From: Heligmosomoides polygyrus polygyrus
Lineage: Eukaryota > Nematoda > Chromadorea > Rhabditida > Heligmosomidae
Assembly (NCBI GenBank): GCA_947396885.1
Contig: OX377202.1
Span: forward strand, 78,650,643 to 78,714,642
Length of the DNA: 64,000 nt
Reading direction: 5' to 3'
Of the stretch, positions 1-12,889 are shown one piece after another. Each line of letters starts with the position of its first letter. The first letter of the stretch is position 1. The notes below the pieces were generated by a model, which did not search any database, was not told the origin of the DNA, and was given only the letters and a program-made list of their open reading frames with translations. A program made the translations under genes and the position numbers.

Positions 1-814
1 CCCAGTTCAGTTGTCGATAGACCTCGAAATGGCTAGTTCTGATCAATTGAAGTTGCAGTCTGTTCCACATATAAGTCACGGTTTTAGATTTAACGTAAAA
101 CGGGAAGCTGCTAGGTTTCCCTTACACCATTACAATCTGACTCCAATTAGGCCACGATGTATATCACTCTAATCTCGCTATAGCGGGGTTCTGAGAGGAA
201 CTTGACATTCAAAGTGACTCACGATAGAACGTCTCCTGGCCTCAATTGCGCTTCCACATAGAAAACGATGAGGACCGAAATGCCGTCTGGCTGAGATTGG
301 ACAAGAACTTGATGAGACAGACGTGCCGTGGCCGATCATCCAGTCTATCAGCCTTCTTTACATTCGACAAGGTGCGGCAATATGTCGAGCACAGTGCATA
401 AAACCCGGAAGTCATCAGAAGCTAGCGTAAACTGGGAGATTTCCTCTATCACAGTAGAAGCAGTCGATGCAAACTCAGTTTACTAGTATTTTTCGGTCGT
501 CTGCATCTGTCTTACCAACGCGTTTAAGGAACCGGCGAATAGCAGCGCTATAACGGGAGTCGCTTTCTAACCGATGCAGATCTTTTTACACTGTTTTATG
601 CACAGATTGATCTGAAATCGCATGCAATGGCTAAGTAGCAATGAAGTATGTAGGCACAAAGGCTGCTCGCAGTCGTAGAACAACTACAGAGCGTTAATGC
701 TTCCTCTGTTCTGAGAGATATCCTGTATCAAATGCAAGTATGAAGGAAGTGTGGGATATAACGGATACCAGAGACGTGATGACCAGAAAGAAAGGGTAAC
801 TGATGCTACATTAG

Positions 815-915
815 GTTTTGTTGTGATCAAAACTCTCGCGCCAGGCGAGACCTGGACCCGCACCCTCTGCTTTCCGGGTAGAAAGTTAACCTACTACACG
901 ACCGACGCCGTTTAA
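815..915 (-). repeat. tRNA-like SINE head, family 2, copy A
   Basis: Read on the minus strand it begins GGCGTCGG and ends CTGGCGC. These ends can pair over seven positions like an acceptor stem, and a T-arm-like GCGGG/CTCGC hairpin precedes the 3' end. It is followed by a GATCACAAC-type tail shared with the copy at 62.1 kb. The anticodon loop is one base short and the T loop is degenerate, so it is not a functional tRNA. The shared tail points to a tRNA-derived SINE. Confidence 0.55.
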
Positions 916-1000
916 TCGCACATAATATCGATATGCTCGTCACAGTGGGCTATCAGCACTCACCGATGATATCGGGATGTTTCGTGCCAACAAACTTTTG

Positions 1001-1090
1001 CTGCTGGTGTAACGGGCTAGCGCCCTGTCCGAAGCGCATAGGGTGCAGGCTCGAGTCCTAGTTGGCGCAAGATTATTGGTCGCAACAAAG
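1001..1090 (+). repeat. tRNA-like SINE head, family 2, copy B
   Basis: It contains GCTGGTGTAACGGGCTAGCG (A-box like) and GGCTCGAGTCC (B-box like), then GGCGCAAGATTATTGGTCGC, which resembles the head/tail junction of copies A and C. It lies head-to-head with copy A, about 90 bp away. No convincing cloverleaf forms, so I call it a SINE fragment rather than a tRNA gene. Confidence 0.5.
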
Positions 1091-1887
1091 CATTCTGTCA
1101 TAGCATATAGCCTCGGTGTAAACCATCTTTTGAGTAGTCTGAGTTTGAACCAACAGCTTGTGTTGTTCCTTGTGGAGGAAATCCTCCAACTTGTGGCAGC
1201 TTCTTTTGGCTTTCGGGTGTCTAATACTGTGCATGTTGCTGACTATGAACGCATGAAAACGTCGACATGCACCTAATGCAGCGTCAAACGGATACCGCTC
1301 GTGACTATGCACGAGGTAATAGAAGGATAGATCTGATCAGATCTGATCTGATCAGTTGGCATTTTGCTCGCCTTCATTTGAGCGGAAGCGAGCCCTTAGT
1401 CTCGTTATAGAATCATTTTGTGTGAAGAGTTACTCTCAGAAGCACACTGTAATGGGAGAGGAGTTATATCCCACGCATCCTAACCGGAATTGTTTCGTGT
1501 TTATGTAATGCCGTTCCGAAAAAAATCCACGTGAAATCAGGAGTCGCGCTTTATCAGCAGGCACTATAACGAGAGGGGACTGAATTGTATGCGATTCTAA
1601 ATCAATAAATAGTGTAACTATAGATAATAATGTGCAAGAGTGTGAAAAGTCTTGTTCCACTTAGGAGGCTACCACCGTTATGACGCAGGTATTCTCGGTC
1701 ACTGCAAATGCGCTATGACAGAAGGGCACTGACTTCAAACTATCCCTTCATAATGATCTCGGAAAAAGCTTGAAACAACCGCAAGTCATCGAAATAGCTC
1801 CTGTTTGAAGTGTTCTTTCCCATTTATATGAAATCAGCTTTCTTTGTGAGATCTGATTACCCATGCTTACAGTGTTTTCGATTTCAG

Positions 1888-2065
1888 GTGAAGGTTGAAG
1901 ATGTGCAGAGATTTAAGTTGGCGTCCGAAGTAGTGAAGAATATCATTACCTCCTTTGGTCACACCAATTTGTTTCCCCGAGAATGTTACGAATTCTACGC
2001 CCGGATCACAGGCAGAACGTTACGAGTCGACGAGAACTGGCTATTTACATTTCAGTACCCATCAA
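1888..2065 (+). CDS. Orphan internal exon of an unrecognised gene
   Basis: A well-formed internal exon: the acceptor ...CGATTTCAG ends at 1887, there are 59 open codons plus one base, and the donor is A|GTGAGT at 2066. The encoded piece begins VKVEDVQRFK and ends WLFTFQYPS, and includes FPRECYEFYARITGR. I do not recognise the family. It is rich in aromatic and charged residues, like a folded domain rather than linker. I found no partner exons on either side with matching phase (enters phase 0, leaves phase 1). It may belong to the gene that starts downstream or to a separate gene running off the left edge. Confidence 0.5.
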
Positions 2066-5000
2066 GTGAGTTCCGATGTTTTCCTTGTTAACAGATAGTT
2101 CTGCGTGGTGTTGACGCTGAATCGGTAAGGTTTAGAGAGTGCTTGGAAAGTGCTTCCTTAGGGGAATCAGTTGCTTCTTTAATGCTGAGAAATGCTTTTA
2201 CTGCAGCAGCTTTCACCTAGGTGCAAATATGGCTGTCAGCGTTAGGAATGTCATCCTTAGACGCGTCATCCTTCCTACGCCTTTAAACACTGTCTGCTAG
2301 TTTGTTGTTTCTCAAATGCATTGCGAATATATGCGTAGTTGGACTGGAGTACACTTATGGCTTGCACGCTGGAACCTACACGGCCATCTGCCTGGAAAGC
2401 ATAGCACTTACTCCAGCGATCAACCAGCCTGATCTAAGTGTTCGCTTTTGTTCGTCCGTAATGTCCCATCTGTTCTAGAGGCAGGGCTGCGTAGGTGTAT
2501 ATCCGTAGAACGGCTGCGGGCTACCACTACGTCTGAGGACGTTTCGTGCTCCTCTGCGGAATCAGCGTTGATTTTGTGTGGGCAGTGTTCTGCTCTGGAG
2601 TGAAGGCCTTGCGTCGCATTCACTTCGTGATTTGCCTAGCATAGAGATGTTGCATGTCTATGTTTCCTTCACACCAAGCTCAATCCTCTATTGTTTGGTT
2701 TATTTGTGTTTGAACTGCAAGGTTACTGGCTATTTCTGGTGACCCTTTTCGGAATCGTAAGCTTACGTAATCTCAAGTACTGCTGCAGTAAGCTTTTTTT
2801 TTTTAAAGAAAAAGTTCCATCCAACGAGGTCAGGTCGGGTATATAATATCAGCTCTATTTTAAAAGTTATCATAAGTAGCAACTAGCGTTGGAATAAGCG
2901 CCGGATGTTTAGAGTGGAAGCTATGAGGACTGAAATGGGTTTACTTTAGAACTATTGGAAATGGCTATTAGAATTCTTCAACCTTTCCTGATCATCTTTG
3001 CAATTTCATCGGACTTGTCACGAATTTCAAAGTCTAGATCTTGTGCAACAACTTATCACTGGATTGGGTATAGACAGCAATTAGTCATCCACTGTTAGAT
3101 TTTAGAGTTCTCTCCGACTCTAAGTGGAGGAGCAAAGGCAAAAAATTCATACCTCGTAGCTGCGCTGTTTCATAGCGCAACGATTAGACATTAGGAGATT
3201 TAATACGATTGTGGAGAGGCTTTGATTGACAAAGTTCGATATTCTCCCAGTTGGTTGAGTAGGTTTAAATGTATTTAACACTGTAAATCCCCTCCAGCTA
3301 GGGTAGTGCGGCGCTTATGGCAAAATGACAGAGAAATGATCGTGAGGTTAAAACTATGATTGGAGTGGTACGATTACGCAAAATCGCCCAGGTGAAGTGG
3401 TGCTATAGGAGGGCAGTATTGCGCATCCATCCTGGTCCCTTCAATTTAGGAAAGCGCCGAGTGCAGAAGTCTTGTTCAGTTAACCGCATGGTTGTTTACA
3501 CTGGGAGCCCAGTTTTGAATACGAGACTTTGTATAAGTGTCGTAATTATCCTGCCCCTGATGCGGTGATCAGCTGTTGATCTTGCGCCGAGCGAAGCGTA
3601 GGGGCGACGGTTTCAGGGAATCGATGTAGTTCCTGTCAATTTTTGTAATTTCTTTTGAATTCTCTCTTTTGCGGGTCGCTGTCGATGTGCAATGGTAAAT
3701 TGGTAGGGGCCACTACACACCAAACGTGTTACGCTTGATCCAAATTTCCTTTTCGGTGTTTTTCGCTTAACTGGTTCGAAAGAATAAAACAACACGTGAG
3801 ATGAAGAACAGAAAGAACTCAGAACACATAAGAAAAACAGAGAAGACTGAAAAGTGAACAAAAGGAACCTACTTCGTCTGTGAAACCTGCGCCACTGCTG
3901 CAAAATTCATCCATTGCGGGCCCATCAATCAATCTTCTTTGGTGAGCATCATCACGGACAGCGTTCTGTAAGTATACTGCTAGATGCGTACTGTTTAAAT
4001 CCCTGCAGGCAATTAAAATTAAGTTCAATGTTGGTTATGCGCCACTGGCACCTAAATGCAATGTGTATAAGGGGTGTAATCATGGTCTAGGTGTTTTGCG
4101 TCATTCCCCGTGCTCTAATCCGCTCGCCTCGCGACTGCTTTGTGCTATGCATAGAAGAGTGAGCCAGATGCCCGAATTCTGGGTGGTTGCCCTAGACTAG
4201 GATTGCACCGAGGAGATTTCGGCGTTAATCAGTCTCAGGATGCGCCGCACTCTCAGCGGAAATTGTGGGGTGTGACTGAATACGCTTTCGGTCTGTACGA
4301 AAACCTGATGTGGCTAGTATCACTGTTTCATTTTTCCCAAATTCGCTTAGTACCGATCCATCGACCATGGAGTGTTGGGAGATTTCTTGGTCAGACGGCG
4401 AAACGGTTCGTTCACCCTAGATTTCAATTTTTCAACTTGATAATCACTAGGGCATTTTGTGAAAGATTTCAACGTTTTCTGTGACTTCTGATGGACTACG
4501 ACCGGTCACTCGATGTAGACCGAGGCTTCGAGTGATCGGTCGAAAGTTGGATAGGGGAAACTCGAGGATGTCCGACCTCTGGAGAAATCGTGCGCCAGCT
4601 ATGGACAGTCACCCTGCAGATGAGTTGTGTCGGTGGCGTGATTCTTGTTTTTCAGAAGATCGCACGTGGGAGGATATTTTCTGCGAGGGTTCGTAATCTC
4701 GACCGGGACTGGTGCATGTGCAATGAGTAGTGCCTGCCTGAGTTTCGCATGCTTGAGTGTTGTGCTGTGTCACACTGTCGCCTGTCAGTGCCTCTTTCTC
4801 GATGTTTAGTCGAACCTTAGTGCAGATGTGTTCAGTGTATTGCATATATTGGCTCGTGATCAGGAGCAGATCTATTAGAGTGCGTTTCAGTCGAGGATAT
4901 GTCATCTTTACGGTGATGAACACTCCTCTCTCTCACACACACCTGTCTTCCTCACTTCTTTCACCGTGCAATTCTGTGTATATCGCGAGATGTCTCTGCA

Positions 5001-5436
5001 CATGCTTCACACATGCATCGTCCTCACAGCCGTATTAGCATGTAAGTTTATGTTGTCCTGATAAATTAGTGGCGTATGAAAGCATGATCAGTCGGCATCC
5101 GGCATGCGTGGTGGTAGCGTCGGTAGAATGCCCTACAACTTGCTGCTGGATCTCCTTCTGAAGCAGGTCCAGCGGCTTTCTTATGCACGCGTTCCTAATG
5201 GATAGGTACACTTCTGAGTAATCGTGGTCGTTATGCGAGGCCAGGTTTCGCGACAGCAGCGTTCCAGTCAGTTCCTTAGTTTCTCTGAGCGAAGGCGGTT
5301 TGCGGTGTGCTAAATGCGGTGTCGTGTGTGCGTGGTGGTTTGGGTTATCCTTGTTCTTTTGATATGACGGTTGTTCTGTTTTGTTCTAACGCGTGCTTGT
5401 GTGTGGTTTAGGTGTTGCTTCATCGGCCGCCTTCAG
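2066..5436. other. Non-coding stretch, nothing assignable
   Basis: No exon with acceptor, donor and recognisable protein was found. There is a short T-run at 2797-2806. The 4490-4540 stretch has a weak imperfect palindrome around a GACCGGTCACTCGATG/CGAGTGATCGGTC pair. It is probably intron or intergenic sequence. Confidence 0.4.
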
Positions 5437-5440
5437 TGCC

Positions 5441-5533
5441 ATGGCTGCGAAGTGTGCAGGTGCTTACTCACTAGCCGCACTGCATTTGGAAGGGGATGCG
5501 TTCGAGCCGGCGGCGGCAGCGGCGACGGTGGTT
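5441..5533 (+). CDS. Candidate first exon A of unrecognised gene X
   Basis: ATG at 5441 lies four bases after an acceptor-like CCTTCAG (ending 5436), the arrangement expected of a spliced-leader site. The frame gives 31 codons, starting MAAKCAGAYSLAALHLEGDA and then alanine-rich, up to a GTGAGA donor at 5534 in phase 0. That phase fits the exon at 9642, as does the alternative first exon at 7890. The alanine run comes from GCG/GGC-rich DNA, so coding status is uncertain. No known family is recognised. Confidence 0.4.
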
Positions 5534-7889
5534 GTGAGACGTCTTACCGCTGGGGACGGAGTGATCCATGCAGTACAGCGGACTTGTTCGTTGAATCGCC
5601 ATCCTTTGGCCCACACTGCCGATCACCCGAAACGACCTCAAGCTGGAAGTCTTGACGCCAACGAGTTTGTTGACCTGAAGCAATCTGTTAGCTGTGATTT
5701 CTGAGCCTTATCGCACTCCTTGCAACAACGACAAGTGGCCGTTCAGCGCGTTCCTTTTACCCTTTCACCATTCACCATAATTTGCTCTTGGACAACAGCA
5801 TGTTTTTTGTTGATTTCCTCGTCTTTAACGAAGCGCATTTGGCATAGCAACTTCACTTTTAGTAAAAGATACCGGTGAGGGGGTAAAAGCAGTAGCCGCG
5901 AAAACGTCTGACTTTTGCCTCAACGCTCCGCCACCGCTAGCGATTATCGCTTCAGCGCGAAAAAGAATCATTATTGGTGCGAACCTAGGCGTTCGGTAGA
6001 AGACAGGGGCAGTCGTGGTCGTGAGATGGAATAGGGCTTCGCGTCCCAGTCGCCCCTCTTGAACCTCTCCAAGTGATCAGTTGCTAGGCCACAATGCTGC
6101 GCTTTCAGTCAAGTCGGGAATGAGTTAGTTGGCACAAGGGAGCATTGCATTTCTCTCTCCCGATTAGGAAACATTAAAACACGGCTTGCAGCCATTTGGT
6201 GGAAGAACGATGGGGCGAGAACTGTTTATTTCTCAGCGTAAGTGGTGGGTGAATATCGCCTTTTCCATGGTGTCGCGTGGGTCTGAAAAGTGCTCCAATT
6301 CTATCTACGTGAATCGAAACACTTCCAGATTCAGAGAGCGGAAACCTCTGCTCTTTGGGAAGGTATTAGTAGTTTACTTCCCAATTTCTTGCAGATTGAA
6401 CCAAAATTTGGAAACCGAAATCCATGTGTGTATTAGCGTTATTTCGTAGTGATAACGCTTAGGAATCCTTGTCTATTGTGACCTGAAACCTAAGGAGAAA
6501 AGCCTTCCGAGAAGAGTAACCTTGACTGATGCGCGATTAGCTAATGAAGCATTTTTTGGTTGTCTCCCTATAGCCAACTTGAGACTCCCCATCTCCCTAC
6601 ATGTCAAACGGGTGCACTAGTTTGGCCACGTTGCAGAATTTCCAACATGCATTCGTCGACTCGCCTATGCGCTTAATTTCCTGTGAGCCTTCTTGGCACT
6701 CCTCCGTTATGTTCGGCATGGCTTTGTTCTCTTCTCCAGTGTTCTCTGGTTTGTGAATGAGCGAAGAAACAGTCAACTGATTAAACAGTCAGCACATAGC
6801 CACTTTCTCCAGAGGATGCAATTTAGTAAGTGAACTCCGTGTTTCGAAACCTCTCTCTACAGTCGTGGTTTGTGGGTTGAATGGCTAGCGTAGTCAAACT
6901 GCGAGATCATTTACCAGCTTGTAACAAAAGAGGTCAGGCGACTGCGATGCAGCTCTCACGTAAAACTTCTGCGTTGTGGTATCACTGTGTGTCAGGGAGC
7001 TTTCAACTACTCTGCTAACCTTCACAATACATGCTGCGGTTCTCCTAGTGTCTTTCAGTTTTCGTTGAAGTGCGATTGTTTAGTACACATTGCTCATTTT
7101 CCCTTTCACCCGTCCTGTCCCTTCCAGTGAATGCGCAAGGGTTTAGAACCTCAGTTATCCACTCTGACTTGCCGTCCCCGACCGATTAGGGCTTCATACC
7201 GTCTAAAACGCGGGTGGGAAACCCGCCCTCAGTGTTTCGAGTGCGTTCGATGAGCTTGCGTAGGCATACATATCACACGTCGTGGCGTTCTTGATGAGCC
7301 GACGGTGCTGGGAACCATTGACGCACTTCTTAGATTGCCTCATGCTTTTTCCTTGATCTGATCTCACTGTGTGAAGCTTGCGTTACTGCTGATGAGCGAA
7401 TGGCAGCAATGCTTCAGTGCTCATGTAGTCACTTTCTCGATGGTTGATTTCGTATTCTTTATCCTTTAGCATTTGCAGATGTTGATTATCTCACGGAGGC
7501 AACTCACCTATAACTTATCGGGTTTTGTAGCATTCTGCTCCTTCCTGTAGAGGCCTGAGACGTGTTCAGTAAAGAGCCAGACTGTTTTACAGCGCTCATG
7601 TAGTTTCCAGTTCAGCTGTTTTTTTTTCTACTTTGAGATCTAGTCGTAATTGTAGTTGCAATTTTACATTGCCTTTTTGTCAATCCCAGTTTTCATTCCA
7701 TGAAATCTCTTTCCTTATTTGTACGGCCCCTATTTTTCTGCTGTGTTGTTCAGTCACTTTCTAATAAAACATGCATGAAACGTCTGAAGGCTGGTCTCTG
7801 TGAAGTGAAGAATTTTCACTATGCTCAGGTAGGGGCGTGTTTAAGACCAGTATCTCACTGGCCATTGGCTGCGTCTCTCTAGTTCTGAA

Positions 7890-8039
7890 ATGGATCAAAC
7901 CGCAAGTTCTTCAGGAGTGAAGCAGGCCGTCGCACTAGCTGCTGAATCTGGAAGGGAGGGACTGTGTGATTCTCCGTTCGAAGAGTCGTCGACATTAGCT
8001 GCATCAATTACTCATCGGCTCAGCAGCAGTGTTGGAGAG
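7890..8039 (+). CDS. Candidate first exon B of unrecognised gene X
   Basis: ATG at 7890 follows an acceptor-like TCTCTCTAG ending at 7882, a plausible spliced-leader site. The 50-codon frame begins MDQTASSSGVKQ and ends THRLSSSVGE; it is Ser/Ala-rich and low in complexity. It closes at a GTTGTT donor (8040) in phase 0 and so joins in frame to the exon at 9642. Exon 5441-5533 has the same exit phase, so the two could be alternative starts of one gene. No domain is recognised. Confidence 0.45.
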
Positions 8040-8159
8040 GTTGTTCATCTTATTGCTTACGTTTTTTTTGTTGTTGAATATAATCATACGAAATGAGGGT
8101 CGACATAAAGCATGTGCCATACATTGGTTCTTTATATTGTGATGCGCAGACATTTCGAA

Positions 8160-8790
8160 TTTATTTATTTATTTATTCATGACGTGGACTAAGGCCACAC
8201 GTGAAAATACAATGTTAGAATAAAAATCCACAAACTTAATCAAAAACAGAAAAATGCAAGTGAAGGCACACCCTGTACACGTAAAAACAGATTCTTGAAA
8301 TCATGCAAGGATAGACCTAAGACTTCCTCATTAGTGCTCAAAATGTGGATGAGCTTCCCTAAATTTCTGTAGGTGAAAAGGCTTGTTCGAGCTCGCGATT
8401 TCGTTTCCGAAACCTAAAGTCTGAGCTTTCTCCTTATGTTTCTTGTCAGTCTAGTGCCAAAAAGTTGAGTGGGTTTATAGAAACCCTAGCAGTGAGTATT
8501 TTATACATCATGAGGAGGTCAGCTCTTTTCCTTCTAATAAAAGGGCTTGGTAAAAAACCTAGCATCTCAGTTCTCTCAGCATCGTTTGGCATCTGACAAT
8601 TGTTATTCCCGTAGCACCTCATCATCAACTTACGAGTGAAACTGTTCTGAACATTTTCTAAAAGGAGAATGTCCTTTCTCTCCAAAGGGTTGAAAACTGT
8701 TGTTCCACACTCTACCATGGGTCTCACATATGACTTATATGCCCGTCCGTATAAGAATTTGAGGATCTCTGCTCTTCAGTGCTTTAAAAA
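8160..8790 (-). mobile_element. 5'-truncated CR1/L2-type LINE, reverse-transcriptase C terminus
   Basis: On the minus strand the translation contains IRAYKSYVRPMVECGTTVFN, then LLENVQNSFTRKL and FIRRKRADLLMMYKIL. This is the classic end of CR1/L2/Jockey-class reverse transcriptases: a single-file RP.VEYGT..WNP, an .LE.VQ..FTR and an .RR...DL...YKI pattern. The frame is open from about 8780 to 8446. The 3' end at about 8160-8180 is an (ATTT)n tail, typical of these LINEs. The catalytic FADD region is missing, so this is a dead 3' fragment. It sits in the putative intron before exon 9642 of gene X. Confidence 0.75.
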
Positions 8791-9641
8791 GTTTGCTGGG
8801 ATTTTTCGAAAAAGGAAGCGTGGAGATTCAAGAAGAATTAAAGGGGAATAGGCTTCCAGATTTTTTTGCGACTTAAATATCAAATAATTTAGCACGTCCA
8901 AGAAAATTGTACTTAGCTGTCACGCTCAAAATTCTTGATAAGCCTTAACTAAGGTTCGTTGACAGGCTGTATTGTTTCTATCGATAGACAGCAGGTGTTC
9001 CTCAAATGCACTGCCACATTTGTTTGTTTGAGACTGCCACCTTCAGTGTGACTGTTTTGTTTTTGCGTTCACATCGGCGTTTGGTGTTGCTATGTGGTTG
9101 CGTATGAAATAAATAAAATAATACTTACAGATTGCCAGGTACTGAGTTAGCTTTCCTCTAGTTCCTTGGTCTCTGCGGATCACTTCTAGGAGAAACAGGA
9201 AATGCGAAGGCATTATCCTGAAAAGGTTCCGTGTAAGCGTTAGGAATTTTGACTCGCAAGAAAAGTACAAAATTAACCAAATTTGTAGAAGTTTGGTTGA
9301 ATATGAGTGCTTCACCGCTCAGGCCTTCCCGGAAGATTGTACTCAAAGTAAAGGTTGAAATGAACATTCGTTTCCCAGTTTAGTTGACCAGTAGTCGGCT
9401 CGCGGAGTCCGACAGTATGTTAGTTTGGAGAGCGTCGTTAATTCACAGATCTTACGAATGCTTGTCTAAACTTTTGTCTAGTAAGCCCGAATAGTGTAGT
9501 ATACTTCTGATCACATAAGCAGATTGTTTTCAGCTGAATCAGAAGAACAGTTCTTGTCGCATTGTTATTTTTCCGAAGCAATTCCGCTTGGAGGTGTTAC
9601 CACTGGAAGGTTGGGGCAAAACTATTGTCGTGACATTGCAG

Positions 9642-12270
9642 GTGCTCCATCAGGCTGGCGGTGCCGACATGGAGTCCTATGAGCCGGATTTCTTGCGACC
9701 TCTGACATCCTGTGAAGGAGATTCCTCTCGGTCATTCGCATTTCTTGAATGGGTTCATGAGAACCAAGCACGAAGAATGCGGAGCCGAAGCGAATGGTTC
9801 GTTCGTCTGGTGTTTGCGTATTGTCGCTACTGTTGTGAGAACTGCTCACATTGACGTTCTTCAGGTTTTTGACACCGACATTGCCGTCGAAATCCAGCTC
9901 ACATCCTGGCGAGCACGATCTGTTCACGATGAAGACGTTTGCTGGCTCGTTGTCGTTTGCAAATGAGGACGAGAAAAAGCTCACTGATACAGCGGACAGC
10001 GTCCCTTTGCTCCCGAAGAAGTCATTCAGAAAGACTCCGCTTGTGGAACGCTTCAATATGCAAACAAAGAAGGGCCGCCAGCCTCTTCTAGAGGTCAGTG
10101 TGTTTGGTGGTTAAATAGCAACAGCTGACATTCTTGGCCGCTGTTTTCTCAGTCTTATTAGCGGCAGATCGGAACGGGGCCATTTTCTTCAGAGAACCTA
10201 CAGTGCCTCAAGTCCTAAGAGTAACCGCTCCAGCGCTGTGTCGTCGTCGGGAGCACCATCTTGGTGTGCGGTGAGGCGAAGATCGTGGCGAGTGCGTTCC
10301 CTGAAAGGAAACCTGCTCGAGCTGAAAACGGTATGTTCTCCGCTGTACCTGCTTCCATTGCTTTTCCACGCAGGTATACTTCGGAATGACCCTAGCCACT
10401 TCGAACAGGTGTTTAATGTGCGAGTCTTGCGCATTTCCTCATATTCCTCTCGAGCTTAGAACGTCTTCCCTTTGTTGTCGTTGTGCGCCCCAGCCCTGTT
10501 TGCAAGACGTGGATAACCTTCCGGATCTATCCCAATGGGGGGGGGGGGGAACTGGCACTGTTAGAAAAGTGAACTGAACGCACAGAGTGGCGTATCCCTC
10601 ATAGGAGATTGAAAAACTGCTCACTCATAGGCTACTTAAGCATGTTGTCGGCTTGTATTCTTTGTATAATAGTCTACTACATTAACACTCCGCTATCAGG
10701 CCAAAAGAATGCAATCGTCAAAAGAGTCGGTGCCTCCTCCCATCTGTAATGGATAGTCCCAGCTTTCCTCCCATCAGATGGCAGGAACCGTTTCACGAAA
10801 AAGCACAACCTACTACACACCTACTTTCAAGCCTTTTTCCTTACAAATTTACGCGTTATTTCACCAGCTCAGACACCGTCAAACGTGCGCGTGGCATTGC
10901 GCTCTTCCGTAACATTCATGGTTTATTAATATCACTGTAGAATTTTCCTAGCAGACCGGTTGCTGATGTTGTTCTTCTTTTCTCACTACTACGAATTTTG
11001 ATTTCAACCTTTCGAGGTACTTCATCTTACCACGAAGTGATGGCTTTTTTGCTCGTCTTCACTACGCCCTTTCTTCACTCCGTTCTACTTGCCATTTTTC
11101 CAAAAACGGGAAGGCCAGAAAAATTGCCATTTCTCTGGCCTTTCCGTTTTTGTTGCACGGTTGATATAGATGAAATGTTCCCAGCGACCGATTCGCCAAT
11201 CGTAGTCAACAATAGGTCATTTATGAGCGTAGTTAGTGTCCCTCTTCCATCAGAAGTGTGAGAACTGTGAGCCAGTTAGCCAAGTATAGCTACACAAGCT
11301 CATAGTCGTTTATCTGCTTGTAGTCGAGGATTTCTTAATAAAGAAAGCTTTAAACGGATCGAATGAATTGTAATTCTATATCATATTATTATATTAGCAT
11401 ATTAGGGAGAAATGGAAGTTTCGACTTTTCTGCCGAAATTTGTTCCTTTAGGCGTTGTTACGGAGAGTTGGACTGAAGGAAGTTCTGGCTCCTTTTCGCG
11501 ATCAGCGTTGGCTAGTTTTGCAGATATCCCGAAGTGTGTGTTGGCATTAGCCCTCTGTCCACTCTACTTTAGTTTATAGTGTAGCATTAAAAGCAAGACG
11601 AAAACTGTCTGCGAGTGAGGATAAGGGCTTTGTTCATGTTAGCAGCTATTCTCTTCGCGACAGCCGTGCAGCACCGTGGGTGTTAAAGGCGCTATAACTT
11701 CAGGAATTCGTTCAATGGAGCGCAGGTGGAGGAATTGGCTGCCTCTGGTGGAAACATTGCGTTTTATAGGCAGACTCATCTTTACAATCACATGCATAAG
11801 AAACACAGTGAGGGCACAATCTTCCAGCGTAGACTTACAAGATGAGTTAGAAGAATGAGTGTTGAGCTATAGCGCAAGAGCATGTGCCCTATTCGTCGAC
11901 ACTTAGAGAAACCGGATTGCGCCTCCACATACGCATCATCTGAATCTCTTTTGCACTGTTGGAAGCTGCCCACTTGGGTAGCTGTACTTGCTACCCAAGA
12001 CGACCCGAAGCTGCAAGTAGGACGAAGTGGCTCCCTTCGAAATAGCTGGCCGTTGTTAGTTTCGCATATTTCAGTGAGCTATAAATGTGCACTTTTCAGC
12101 ACTCCCTCGACTCTCCCGAACCTCCTCTTCTGGCGGGACAACGAGCCTACAGCGTGAAGTCAATGTACTCTCGTCCACTTGCTCATAGCATCGGAGGGGA
12201 GACCTGGCTTGTGGAGGCCATATCCGATGAGGTGTGGAAGAAGAAAAGAAGCGCGAAGAAGAAGCACTAG
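9642..12270 (+). CDS. Unrecognised multi-exon gene X (body)
   Basis: Exons that fit together: 9642-9796 (51 codons +2; starts VLHQAGGADMESYEPDFL), 9865-10093 (76 codons; FLTPTLPSKSSSHPGEHDLF onward), and 10193-10330 (RTYSASSPKSNRSSAVSSSG; a second in-frame donor at 10271 would shorten it by 20 codons). Further likely exons are 11704-11807 (NSFNGAQVEELAASGGNIAF, donor GTGAGG) and a last exon from 12100. The last exon is open in two frames. The phase set by 11704-11807 stops at 12188 (Ser/Thr-rich, ...VNVLSSTCS). The other frame runs to 12270 and ends in a basic KKKRSAKKKH tail. A possible small exon 10377-10411 links phases. The product is Ser/Lys/Arg-rich, probably largely disordered with phosphorylation-type RTSSS sites. 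I recognise no family. A long open frame on the opposite strand over 9622-10056 is a shadow. Confidence 0.6.
11101..11152. repeat. 19-bp inverted repeat (hairpin)
   Basis: The arms 11101-11119 (CAAAAACGGGAAGGCCAGA) and 11134-11152 are reverse complements except at one position, with a 14-nt loop. It lies in a presumed intron of gene X. It could be a minimal foldback element; no function is evident. Confidence 0.7.
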
Positions 12271-12889
12271 CTTCGTTGCGAAGGACGTTGTTTTCGATTC
12301 GAGGGTCCTCATTTTCCTCTCGCCGCTTTCCTGCTACTCTCCTTCAGATGCCCACTGCTGCAGCCAAAGTACTATTATTATTTGTTTGTAGACACTTTAT
12401 CATGCACCTGTGATCACGTTTGGCTGCCATTTCTTGAGGTTGTGCATTTCGTCAAGTCTTTCACCCCGTTATCCCTGAACATGGGCTGTTGCTGATTGTT
12501 TGTGATGTCGTTCACTTAGCATTGCTTGCCTGCTACACATAGCTTTCCTTGGGAATTTTTGATCATGATTCACTTGCTTTTTGCTGACGTTACGTTATAA
12601 CTGTTGGCGTCCTCACATCTGACCTATGTATATTTGTATTCATCTTTCGTCATCAGATCAGTGCTACAAACACAAGTAAATGATGTTGTCCAGAAAGGCG
12701 GTTTTGTGGTGGCGGCTTGATCGTTAGGTTTTACCTGAGATACAACTTTTCGATTCCATAGAGTCCGGCATCCTGTTCAATCTCAGAGGCTTGAGCGAGC
12801 GCGAAGGAGTCAACTACAGGTACCAACACCTTGAGTGAGTTAAAGGAGGGCACCCTTCAGATATCCTAACCAGGGAACTTTCTCAAGCG

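Larger units (their letters stand above)
1..1887. other. Non-coding/unassigned start of window
   Basis: I see no exon I can support here. The stretch holds two tRNA-like repeat heads (about 815-915 and 1001-1066, listed separately) and a short GATCTGATC-type repeat near 1330-1355. Short open frames occur on both strands but lack splice context or recognisable protein sequence. Confidence 0.5.

Noticed and set aside
9622..10056. 144-residue open frame on the minus strand
   Set aside because: It lies exactly opposite exons 9642-9796 and 9865-10093, which have good splice sites and consistent phase on the plus strand.
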